NCBI RefSeq assembly: GCF_016107525.1
Contig: NZ_JABASR010000007.1
Coordinates: 1-64,000 of the forward strand
Length of the DNA stretch: 64,000 nt
DNA from: Psychrobacter aquimaris
Lineage (GTDB): Bacteria > Pseudomonadota > Gammaproteobacteria > Pseudomonadales > Moraxellaceae
Direction: 5' to 3'
This document shows positions 1-7,737 of the stretch, piece after piece (position 1 is the first letter of the stretch; each line of letters begins with the position of its first letter). Below the pieces are notes generated by a model. That model had not been told where the DNA came from. It ran no database searches and saw only the letters and a list, made by a program, of their open reading frames with translations. The position numbers and the translations under genes were made by a program.

Positions 1-1145
1 TCAAAGATATTCCGGTAGATGTGCTAGCCAAATATGACTTTAGTGCCATTCCCTTGTTTATTTTAATGGGCGTTTTTGCCACTCATTCAGGGATGGCAGG
101 TAAGCTATTTGAAGCTACACGAACTATTTTCGGTGGGGTGAGGGGAAGTCTTGGTATTGCAGGTATTGGTTCCTCTGGTATCTTTGCGTCTATCTCAGGT
201 TCATCCTTAGCCACAGCTTCAACTATGACTAAGGTTGCGCTACCGCAAATGGAGAAGTATGGCTATCAGCCCGGCTTTGCCTGCGGTATTTTAGCAGCGG
301 GTGGCACGTTAGGTATTATGATCCCGCCCAGTATAGCCTTACTGGTCTACGCCATCCTAACCCAGCAGTCGGTTGGTGATATGTTTATCGCAGGTTTCTT
401 GCCGGGTATGTTAGGGATGGTGATGTACTCAATCACTGTCATGATTATGGTGCGCTGGAAACCGCATCTGGCAAAGCGCGGTGAGAAAACGTCTTGGAAA
501 GCCAAGTTTGTATCACTTACTGGTTTGATCCCTTTTAGTTTTATCTTTGTTGTGATTATCGCTGGTATCTTCTTTGGGTTGTTTACCCCGACAGAAGGTG
601 CAGCCGTTGGTGCCTTTGTCTCTTGGGCTTATGCGTTCGTGAAAGGCATGCGCATGGATGGGTTAAAGCAGTCCTTGATTGAGACCTTGGCGCTCTCTGC
701 AGTGGTGTTCTTTATGCTCTTGGGCGCAGAAGCCTTGGGTTACTTTATCTCAGTGTCGCGTTTGTCTTATACGTTGGCGTCTTGGATTGGCGGTTTGGCG
801 GTCAGTCCGATGATTGTGCTGATCTGTATTTTGATCATGTATTTCCTGCTGGGTCTGTTTATGGATGCGCTAGCGATGCTGGTGATTACCATTCCAGTGG
901 TGTATCCGATTATTCTAGCCTTAGGGTTTGATCCGGTATGGTTCGGTATTATTGCGGTGTTGACGGTGGAATTAGGTTTGATTACGCCGCCGATGGGTAT
1001 GAATATCTTTGTGATTAAGGCGATGGCACCGCATATTAAGCTGTCCGATATGTTCCGCGGGGTGGCTCCTTTTATTGTGTCGGATTTGGTTAGATTAGTA
1101 ATCTTGGTTATGTTCCCTGCGATTTCGCTGGTGTTGTTGAGTTGA
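1..1145 (+). CDS. dctM: TRAP transporter large permease DctM, 5' end outside window
   Basis: Large membrane subunit of a tripartite ATP-independent periplasmic transporter, which moves an organic acid across the inner membrane using the ion gradient. The reading frame is open from the first base, so the gene starts upstream; about 380 residues are visible, near the end of a family of about 425. Hydrophobic segments run through the whole protein. The family hallmarks are the glycine/serine-rich stretch before TKVALPQM and the C-terminal LITPPMGMNIFVIKAM. The small permease and binding protein are presumably upstream. No strong terminator follows. A diverged copy of the last 48 codons lies at 4491-4637. 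The substrate cannot be told from the sequence. Confidence 0.93.
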   Translation, partial: KDIPVDVLAKYDFSAIPLFILMGVFATHSGMAGKLFEATRTIFGGVRGSLGIAGIGSSGIFASISGSSLATASTMTKVALPQMEKYGYQPGFACGILAAGGTLGIMIPPSIALLVYAILTQQSVGDMFIAGFLPGMLGMVMYSITVMIMVRWKPHLAKRGEKTSWKAKFVSLTGLIPFSFIFVVIIAGIFFGLFTPTEGAAVGAFVSWAYAFVKGMRMDGLKQSLIETLALSAVVFFMLLGAEALGYFISVSRLSYTLASWIGGLAVSPMIVLICILIMYFLLGLFMDALAMLVITIPVVYPIILALGFDPVWFGIIAVLTVELGLITPPMGMNIFVIKAMAPHIKLSDMFRGVAPFIVSDLVRLVILVMFPAISLVLLS

Positions 1146-1309
1146 GGTCTGTCACTTAGATTGCGAGCGCACTTTATTATCAGCCTTGTCATCTTAGTGC
1201 CTAATATTATTCACAATGCTGCGTGTTGTTATGCGTAGCATTATATAGACCTTACTTTATAATGGCGTAGTCATACTTCATTTAGATCACTATATTTAGA
1301 TATGGTGCA

Positions 1310-1513
1310 ATGCTCTCGTTTGGCAAGATTACGACAGGTGAGTCTGTGTCAGGTCTCGATTTGCCGCATATTGGTTTTGTACAATTAGCGAAGAGTATGG
1401 GATATGAAGGAACACTTATAAAGGCGTATTTACCAAAAGCAATTGATGAAGCAGTCAATACATCAGACTTTTATCTGTTAGAGATTATTGGCCCAAATAC
1501 AAGCGAAATTTAG
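1310..1513 (+). pseudogene. C-terminal relic of a TPP-dependent decarboxylase
   Basis: This 67-codon frame reads like the extreme C-terminal end of the TPP-binding domain of the benzoylformate decarboxylase/acetolactate synthase family. GLDLPHIGFVQLAKSMGYEG corresponds to the family pattern 'LDLPxIDFVxLAxxxGxxG', followed by a helix of alternating Ala and Asp/Glu and a final LLEIIGP beta strand. Full-length enzymes have about 530-570 residues, so roughly nine tenths are missing and no cofactor-binding motif remains. It has no convincing ribosome site. I read it as a gene relic inside the accessory segment 1146-4490, not as an active protein. Confidence 0.55.
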
Positions 1514-1583
1514 GAAGCGATCTTGTGTGATGTGCTAAGTGTGATGTAAGCAAAAAGAATCAGTCATTAATAAGGGAATATAG

Positions 1584-3038
1584 ATGAAAAAGACGATTTC
1601 AGTATTGGGTGTCATGGCCTTAAGTTGGAGCAGTTTTGTACAGGCTGATACATACATAGTAGATAGTTATGCCGATGATAATTCACAAGGAACACTACGC
1701 TGGGCTATTGAACAATCTAATATTAACAACACGCAAGAAAATGACATTTTAATTCAAGCTGTTGGTAAAGCACCTTATATTATTCAAGTTAATAAACCAT
1801 TGCCACCAATAAAATCTGCAGTAAAAATTATTGGAGCGCAGTGGGCTAAAACAGGAGAGTATATTGCAATTGATGGTTCGCAATATATCAAGGGCGAAGG
1901 TGCGAAAGCGTGTCCAGGAGCTAATCCTAAACAATATGGAACCAACGTGCGTACAATGACCTTACCTGGACTGTTTATACAAGATATTAATGGTGTGACG
2001 TTAAAGGGTTTAGATATTCATCGCTTCTGTATTGGTGTGTTAATTAATCGTTCAAGTAATAATCTAATTCAACATAATCGCATTAGTAATAATTATGGTG
2101 GATCAGGTGTTATGCTTACTGGCGATGATGGTCAAGGTAATCCAACTTCAACGACAACTAACAACAATAAAGTGTTGGATAACTTGTTTATCGATAACGG
2201 TGACGGTTTAGAGCTTACACGTGGTGCAGCATTTAACCTTGTAGCAAATAATGCTTTTATTTCGACCAAAGCTAATCCAGAGCCTTCACAAGGTATTGAG
2301 ATCTTATGGGGCAACGATAATACTGTGGTTGGTAATAAATTCGAAAATTATTCTGATGGTTTGCAAATTAACTGGGGTAAACGTAATTACATCGCATATA
2401 ACGAATTAACTAACAACTCGATTGGATTCAATTTATCGGGCGATGGCAATATTCTTGATAGTAATAAAGTGCATGGTAACCGTATCGGCATTGCGATACG
2501 TTCAGAAAAAGACAGTAATGCCCGTACTACTTTAACTAAAAACTTAGTTTGGGATAATGGCAAGGAGATTAAGCGCTGTGAGGCAGGTGGTTCTTGTGTA
2601 TCAGGTCAACGTTTAGGTTCAATTATCTTTGCGGTTCCTGGATTAGAACATGCTGACTTTGTTGGCTCTCGTGGTGGCGGTGTGGTCATCGAAGCTGCAA
2701 AGCTGCAAAAAACCTGTACCCAGTTAGGTCAAAAAAATTGTAATAGCACACCCAACCAAGCCATTCAGACACCCACGCTAATTGTCAAAGAAGGCATAAT
2801 CGTAGCAGAAGTCAATGTGCAGCCGAATCAGAGTTACCAGTTAGAATTTTTTGCTAATACTCAAGCAGCTTCTCAAGAAGCTGAAAAATATCTTGGATCG
2901 AAAATGGTCACAACCAATGCTAGAGGAACAGCAGAGGTATCTTTAAAACCTGTAACTGGCATGGCCACGGTGACAGCGACATTAACTAATCATCTAGGTG
3001 CAACTTCTGAGCTCAGTGCGCCTATAGTTGTTCCTTAA
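1584..3038 (+). CDS. Exported right-handed beta-helix repeat protein
   Basis: A 484-residue protein with a clear Sec signal peptide (MKK start, hydrophobic core, likely cut after SFVQA near residue 21), so it is periplasmic or secreted. The middle part (about residues 130-300) is rich in Asn/Gly with repeated N-N-x-I/V-x-x-N patterns, typical of parallel beta-helix (NosD/pectate-lyase-like) folds. The C-terminal 100 residues look like a separate beta-sandwich with several Cys residues before it. GGGAATA lies upstream of the ATG with normal spacing. The target is unknown. Its codon use is more A/T rich than the catabolic genes nearby, and it sits among gene relics, which suggests acquired DNA. 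Confidence 0.8.
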   Translation: MKKTISVLGVMALSWSSFVQADTYIVDSYADDNSQGTLRWAIEQSNINNTQENDILIQAVGKAPYIIQVNKPLPPIKSAVKIIGAQWAKTGEYIAIDGSQYIKGEGAKACPGANPKQYGTNVRTMTLPGLFIQDINGVTLKGLDIHRFCIGVLINRSSNNLIQHNRISNNYGGSGVMLTGDDGQGNPTSTTTNNNKVLDNLFIDNGDGLELTRGAAFNLVANNAFISTKANPEPSQGIEILWGNDNTVVGNKFENYSDGLQINWGKRNYIAYNELTNNSIGFNLSGDGNILDSNKVHGNRIGIAIRSEKDSNARTTLTKNLVWDNGKEIKRCEAGGSCVSGQRLGSIIFAVPGLEHADFVGSRGGGVVIEAAKLQKTCTQLGQKNCNSTPNQAIQTPTLIVKEGIIVAEVNVQPNQSYQLEFFANTQAASQEAEKYLGSKMVTTNARGTAEVSLKPVTGMATVTATLTNHLGATSELSAPIVVP

Positions 3039-3054
3039 GGCCATGTTCTATATT

Positions 3055-3095
3055 GAAAAACACCATGATAACCTTTTAATGTCATCATAGTTTTT
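3055..3095 (+). terminator. Possible weak terminator after the beta-helix gene
   Basis: An imperfect hairpin (ACCATGATAACC against GTCATCATAG) ends in a T-rich stretch. It resembles the better hairpin after the aldehyde dehydrogenase relic at 16615-16655, and a stretch like TTTTGAGACCAGTTTTAAT follows both, so the two may share an origin. Confidence 0.4.
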
Positions 3096-3136
3096 ATTTG
3101 TGAGGAATAGTAAATTGTATTTTAAAACTACGTATT

Positions 3137-3463
3137 TTGAGACCAGTTTTAATCGTTATGTTCAGATGTATGTATTCAAAACTCTTGGAAGTATTTGGCC
3201 ATATCGATGCGCTAGTTAACGATGCAGGACTCGGTTTATATGCGTCGACAAAGGATATTGATACTGTTTCTTATCGTGAGCTTCTTGAGCTTAACAACTT
3301 AGTGCTTCTGACTAGACGCAAGCTGGTTGAAGAAGGGCAAAACGCTGCTGAAGCGGAAATAAGCAATATTGGCTTGGCGGCTCGCTCTCCCGAATGTGTA
3401 GAAGAAAAGATTCTTGGCTTAATCCGAACAGGCGAGAGCCAAGATGATCTGGTTACTAAATAA
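3137..3463 (+). pseudogene. Short-chain dehydrogenase relic with an internal deletion
   Basis: The middle of this 108-codon frame, FGHIDALVNDAGLGLYAST, is the SDR signature around the conserved N-A-G motif, here N-D-A-G. It continues to an ELNNLV segment matching the family's 'DVNLxG' element. The frame then jumps to a charged tail (SPECVEEKILGLIR) like the extreme C-terminus of SDR proteins. The cofactor-binding TGxxxGxG motif and the catalytic Tyr-x-x-x-Lys are both absent. A normal SDR has about 250 residues. I infer an N-terminal truncation plus an internal deletion that left the frame open. Confidence 0.55.
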
Positions 3464-3670
3464 TATGGGGGTGGTAGCCTTCTATAAATATACTTTCTGA
3501 TGAGGTTAAAAAAGACTTATTTTATTTTAGATGATCGTAATCAAAGTGTAATATATCCGCAAATAGTAGTTATAGCCTTATCCAATAATATTATTGACAG
3601 TTGTTTTGGGAGGCTATAAACCACGCAATGAGATTGAATAAGCTATTAGATATAGAGGAAGTTGGAACGC

Positions 3671-4321
3671 ATGAATTATGAAGCGAGAATTAAACAGATC
3701 GTTGAAATAGCCTACGATCGTCTTTGCGGGAAAATAACAGGCCAACGAATCAAAGTGTCCAATGAGGCTTCCTTACAGTTACAGTTTGCGTCAATTTTAA
3801 AAACAATTGGCGAACTCTACGAGGAAACGCCAAATGAAATATTCAATATCGAAATCGAGAAAAATGTCACGCTGAGCGGTGGTACATTTTTTAAAAGTAA
3901 AACCGACAAGGCTAAAATCGATATTTGGTTTTCGCTAGAGAATGTTAAAAGTGGTGAGAAACACTCTTGTGCTATTGAGCTTAAATATTTCAAGAAAGTA
4001 AATTACCGTGAGCCAAATAATCGATATGACGTCTTCAAGGATATCCATAATCTCGAGCGCTATGGAAACTTTGTAGATGTCGGGTTTCTATTGGTGGCCA
4101 CTGATCATTCTCATTATATCAATCAACAAAAATTTTCTGAGGATACTAAAGATTTCGATTTTCGAGAAGGTCAAAGTTATAGTGCTGGTACGGAACTTGT
4201 CTATAGGACTAAAAATCCATATGGGCCACCTATCATTTTGAAAGGCAGCTACGATTTCGTGTGGCGACCCGTCGAAACAGGCCTAAGCTTTCTATTCGTT
4301 CCGGTAGCACCCTGCGAATGA
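3671..4321 (+). CDS. Hypothetical protein, PD-(D/E)XK nuclease-like
   Basis: A 216-residue soluble protein without a signal peptide or membrane segment. KAKIDIWFSLEN followed 15-20 residues later by CAIELKYFKK fits the D-(x)n-E-x-K core of the PD-(D/E)XK restriction-endonuclease-like fold: Asp in KIDIW, Glu and Lys in IELKY. The N-terminal third is helical and charged. No DNA-binding domain is recognisable. ATG at 3671 is preferred over TTG at 3662 because GAGGAA lies 10 bases before the ATG. It stands alone between an SDR relic and the duplicated dctM end, with no methyltransferase or immunity partner visible. The nuclease reading is inference from one motif. Confidence 0.6.
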   Translation: MNYEARIKQIVEIAYDRLCGKITGQRIKVSNEASLQLQFASILKTIGELYEETPNEIFNIEIEKNVTLSGGTFFKSKTDKAKIDIWFSLENVKSGEKHSCAIELKYFKKVNYREPNNRYDVFKDIHNLERYGNFVDVGFLLVATDHSHYINQQKFSEDTKDFDFREGQSYSAGTELVYRTKNPYGPPIILKGSYDFVWRPVETGLSFLFVPVAPCE

Positions 4322-4490
4322 AATCTAAAAACCTCCTAACTGACCATCGACTCTGTTAAACCTGCTATCGGGTATATTGTATGAATATATCCAATAGGAT
4401 TATTAAATTGGTATGATCATTAACCAATAAAAAATAAATTGGCAACGTAATCAAATTACTTAGACAAAAAGTCTCTTAACTTGAATTGGG

Positions 4491-4637
4491 GTGAATATCT
4501 TTGTAATTAAGGCGATGGCACCGCATATTAAGCTTTCCGATATGTTTCGAGGAGTGGCACCGTTTATTGTGTCGGATTTGGTTCGGTTGGTGTTACTGGT
4601 AGCCTTCACGTCAATTTCGCTGGTGTTGTTGAATTAA
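4491..4637 (+). pseudogene. Second, diverged copy of the dctM 3' end
   Basis: The 49 codons from GTG at 4491 to TAA at 4635 align without gaps to the last codons of the dctM gene at 999-1145. Both share NIFVIKAMAPHIKLSDMFRG and the closing SLVLLN/S, but many third positions and some residues differ. It has no upstream part, so it is not a functional gene. A strong terminator follows at 4711. The pair brackets about 3.3 kb of accessory genes, as expected if a segment carrying its own dctM end entered by recombination. Confidence 0.8.
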
Positions 4638-4710
4638 GCCTTATTGATAGGGCTGAGTACGATGCAATGGTATTCGTGTCTTCGCTCAGTCCCTCATTTC
4701 TGTTTTATTG

Positions 4711-4743
4711 CCATGCCGCCTCAATGGCGGCATGGTTTTTTTT
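4711..4743 (+). terminator. Strong rho-independent terminator
   Basis: A perfect 10-bp stem CCATGCCGCC / GGCGGCATGG with a 5-base loop is followed by eight T residues. It closes the dctM tail copy and probably served the original TRAP operon. Confidence 0.9.
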
Positions 4744-5238
4744 GGATTTTAAGCTCGTGTTGACAATAAGAGATTCAAGTAACGTGACTGATAGTATGAA
4801 GGGTAATGATTTTATGCTGACCTCACTATAAATACTGATGTTTGATATGTTGGTCTGCTAGAAACATATAATTTATTATCAACTAAGTTTATTAAATGGG
4901 ATAGTTGTCATAGGTATTCGTAGAAATATTGTGTTATATATTTTGCCTTACTTATGATAAAACTGGCATTAACTCCTCATTTTATCAGTAAAATGGTAGG
5001 AATCATTGCTTTATATAGATATTTATTAATAATTAGAGTATTTAAATATTAGTTCCCTGTTAAAATAGCTTTACAAGTTATCAACTTTATTGATAATATT
5101 AAGTCAAGATCAGCAGCACGTTATTAGTCACTCTCTAAGCTAGTCTCAATTGCCTGCTTAAGAATTGATGTTGATTCTTTGAATAACGCTTATTTATATA
5201 TCATCAGGAAAGTAATAACACATATCATGGAGCACACT
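4744..5238 (+). promoter_or_regulatory. Intergenic control region of the hydroxycinnamate genes
   Basis: About 495 A/T-rich bases without a credible gene. A perfect inverted repeat TTATCAA-N5-TTGATAA lies at 5078-5096, some 140 bases before the hydratase/lyase start. A degenerate copy (TTATCAA then TTTATTA) lies near 4876-4894. Such a palindrome suits a MarR dimer, so binding by the regulator encoded at 9733 is a reasonable inference. No firm -35/-10 pair could be assigned. Confidence 0.5.
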
Positions 5239-6069
5239 ATGTCAGATTATAAAAACCGCTGGACAACCGTCAAAGTAGAAGTGACCGAAAATATTGCTTG
5301 GGTGACTTTCAATCGTCCAGATCAACGCAACTGCATGAGCCCAACGCTCAACCGAGAAATGATCGACATACTAGAAACGCTAGAGCAAGATCCTGAAGCT
5401 GGAGTGGTGGTTATCACTGGTGAAGGCAGTGCATGGACAGCAGGGATGGATCTAAAAGAATACTTCCGTGAGACAGATGGCCAGCCTGAGATTGTTCAAG
5501 AAAGAACGCGTAGAGACGCCTGTCGATGGCAGTGGCAACTACTGCGCATGTACAGTAAACCGACTATTGCAATGGTAAATGGCTGGTGTTTCGGTGGTGC
5601 TTTCTCGCCGCTCGTGGCCTGCGATCTTGCCTATTGTGCTGATGAAGCCACCTTTGGTTTGTCAGAAGTGAACTGGGGTATTCCACCGGGCAATCTTGTG
5701 AGTAAAGCGATGGCTGATACGGTGGGTCACCGCGAATCCCTATACTACATTATGACAGGCGAACCGTTTAAAGGTAAAAAAGCAGCAGAGATGGGTCTTG
5801 TTAATAAAAGTGTCCCACTTGAGGAGCTAAAGGCGGAAGTAGAGAAAGTGGCAAAGGTACTGCTCGCAAAAAATCCAGTCGTGCTGCGCTATGCAAAAAA
5901 TGGCTTTAAGCGCTGTCGTGAGCTGACATGGGATCAAAATGAAGACTATCTCTACGCCAAGATTGATCAGTGCGCTATGCGTGATCCAGAAAATGGACGC
6001 GCTGAAGGCATGCGTCAGTTCCTTGACGAAAAAAGTATTAAGCCTGGGCTACAAACGTACAAGCGGTAA
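5239..6069 (+). CDS. ech: p-Hydroxycinnamoyl-CoA (feruloyl-CoA) hydratase/lyase
   Basis: A crotonase-fold enzyme that hydrates feruloyl-, caffeoyl- or coumaroyl-CoA and splits the product by retro-aldol cleavage to acetyl-CoA and vanillin or the matching aldehyde. From ATG 5239 the protein has 276 residues, the usual family length, and aligns without gaps to my memory of the Pseudomonas enzyme. Tyr75, Ser123, Glu143 (in FGLSEVNW) and Tyr239, which I recall as active-site residues, are all present. ATG 5239 is chosen over ATG 5227 because GGAG lies 6 bases before it. The genes for the next step (vdh) and the preceding step (fcs) follow on the same strand. Acinetobacter calls the homologue HcaA. 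A terminator at 6131 separates it from vdh. Confidence 0.96.
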   Translation: MSDYKNRWTTVKVEVTENIAWVTFNRPDQRNCMSPTLNREMIDILETLEQDPEAGVVVITGEGSAWTAGMDLKEYFRETDGQPEIVQERTRRDACRWQWQLLRMYSKPTIAMVNGWCFGGAFSPLVACDLAYCADEATFGLSEVNWGIPPGNLVSKAMADTVGHRESLYYIMTGEPFKGKKAAEMGLVNKSVPLEELKAEVEKVAKVLLAKNPVVLRYAKNGFKRCRELTWDQNEDYLYAKIDQCAMRDPENGRAEGMRQFLDEKSIKPGLQTYKR

Positions 6070-6130
6070 GCGTCTTGCAGTTATAGACTTGTGAAATAAC
6101 CGATTAAAAATACAATAATTTTTTTGCTGT

Positions 6131-6168
6131 AAAGCCCTTCTAGCAAAGGGCTTTCAGTATTTTTTTTA
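6131..6168 (+). terminator. Terminator between hydratase/lyase and vdh
   Basis: A stem AAAGCCCTT / AAGGGCTTT with a 6-base loop is followed after a short gap by a run of eight T. It may reduce read-through into vdh, so vdh-fcs may also have their own promoter in the 60 bases that follow. Confidence 0.8.
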
Positions 6169-6230
6169 AATAAAAAATGAAAGATAAAATCTAAATAGCG
6201 TCTACTTCTATCTGGAAAAGGAACTCCAAT

Positions 6231-7679
6231 ATGTATCACGTCCAAATGATTATTAATGGTAAATCATGCCCCGCAACCGACAACAGTACCTTTGACCATA
6301 TTGGCTCAACTACTGGTGACGTTGTCACCAAAGCAGCTGCTGGAAAGGCTGATGATGCAAATAAAGCGATTGAGGCTGCCGCCGCCGCTTTTCCAATGTG
6401 GTCAGCGCTACCACCGAGTGAAAAAAGAATACGGTTACTAAAAGCTGCCGATTTACTTGCCTCACGGGCAGAGGAGTTTATCAGTATCGGCATGACTGAA
6501 ATGGGGTCAAGTGGTGCATGGTACGGTTTTAATGTGCAGGTAGCTGCCAATATGCTGCGTGATGCAGCAGGAATGGTCACTCAAATTCAAGGTGATATTA
6601 TTCCCAGCGATGTGGAAGGTCGTATGGCGATGGCTTGGCGTGTGCCTTGCGGCGTAGTGGTAGGAATGTCTCCTTGGAACGCTCCTATCATATTGGCGAC
6701 GCGGGCCCTTGCCATGCCATTGGCTTGTGGCAACACAGTGGTACTCAAAGCCTCTGAAAACTGCCCTGCTACTCATGAGCTATTGATCCAGACTCTAAAT
6801 GATGCAGGTCTAGGCGAAGGGGTCGTCAATTTGGTGACGCATAGTGGCGAAGATGCACCAAGTGTAGTGACGGCTCTAATCGCACACCCAGCCGTCAAGC
6901 GTATCAACTTCACAGGTTCAACGCATGTCGGCAAAATCATTGCCAAACAATGTGCTGAATATCTAAAGCCAGTTATCCTAGAATTGGGAGGAAAAGCGCC
7001 CGTTATTGTCTGTGAAGATGCAGATCTCGAAGAAGCAGCCAATGCCATTGCTTTTGGTGCTTTTTTCAATCAAGGTCAAATCTGTATGAGTACAGAGCGT
7101 GTTTTGGTCAATGAGAAAGTTGCGGACAAACTGATTGAGTATCTTAAATTAAAGATTGATGGTTTTGTTACTGGTTTGCCAACGGACCAAGTACATATTG
7201 CCCATGTGATAAGTCAGCAAGCTGCTGATCGTATCAAGGCTCTGGTAAAAGACGCAGAAGATAAAGGCGCTAAGGCCATTACTGATTACACTTTTAACGG
7301 TACGGCTGTTAGCCCAATCCTGTTAGAGCATATCTCTCCAGAAATGCAAATTTATACGGAAGAGTCCTTTGGTCCTGTCTGTACCTTAGAGCGAGTAGCA
7401 GACGATGATGAAGCAATCATGAAAGCAAATGCCTCAGAGTTTGGGCTGTCTGCTGCTATCTTTAGCAAAGATATTGGACGCGCTATGAACCTTGCCAAAC
7501 GCATTGAAAGTGGCATATGTCATATCAATTCTGCCACTGTAGACGATGAAGCACCTATGCCATTCGGCGGTGTCAAATCTAGCGGCTATGGGCGTTTTGG
7601 TAGTAAAGCTTCAATCAGCGAATTTACTGAACTTCGCTGGGTCACCATGCGTAGTACGCCAAAACATTATCCGATTTGA
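6231..7679 (+). CDS. vdh: Vanillin (aromatic aldehyde) dehydrogenase, NAD-dependent
   Basis: An aldehyde dehydrogenase superfamily enzyme of 482 residues that oxidises vanillin, protocatechualdehyde or 4-hydroxybenzaldehyde to the acid. Visible features are PWN at 148-150, the FTGSTHVG cofactor loop near 227-234, general base Glu251 in ILELGGKAP and nucleophile Cys285 in NQGQICMS. The ATG has AAGGAAC upstream with good spacing. It acts in the cytoplasm directly after the hydratase/lyase, and the product would feed the protocatechuate route, which is not in this window. A related but broken aldehyde dehydrogenase lies at 15159-16575. Substrate assignment rests on gene context. Confidence 0.92.
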   Translation: MYHVQMIINGKSCPATDNSTFDHIGSTTGDVVTKAAAGKADDANKAIEAAAAAFPMWSALPPSEKRIRLLKAADLLASRAEEFISIGMTEMGSSGAWYGFNVQVAANMLRDAAGMVTQIQGDIIPSDVEGRMAMAWRVPCGVVVGMSPWNAPIILATRALAMPLACGNTVVLKASENCPATHELLIQTLNDAGLGEGVVNLVTHSGEDAPSVVTALIAHPAVKRINFTGSTHVGKIIAKQCAEYLKPVILELGGKAPVIVCEDADLEEAANAIAFGAFFNQGQICMSTERVLVNEKVADKLIEYLKLKIDGFVTGLPTDQVHIAHVISQQAADRIKALVKDAEDKGAKAITDYTFNGTAVSPILLEHISPEMQIYTEESFGPVCTLERVADDDEAIMKANASEFGLSAAIFSKDIGRAMNLAKRIESGICHINSATVDDEAPMPFGGVKSSGYGRFGSKASISEFTELRWVTMRSTPKHYPI

Positions 7680-7737
7680 TGTAAGGAAAAACAAAGTACG
7701 AAAAGGAAGCAAATAATTAGAAATAAAGGAATATTTC

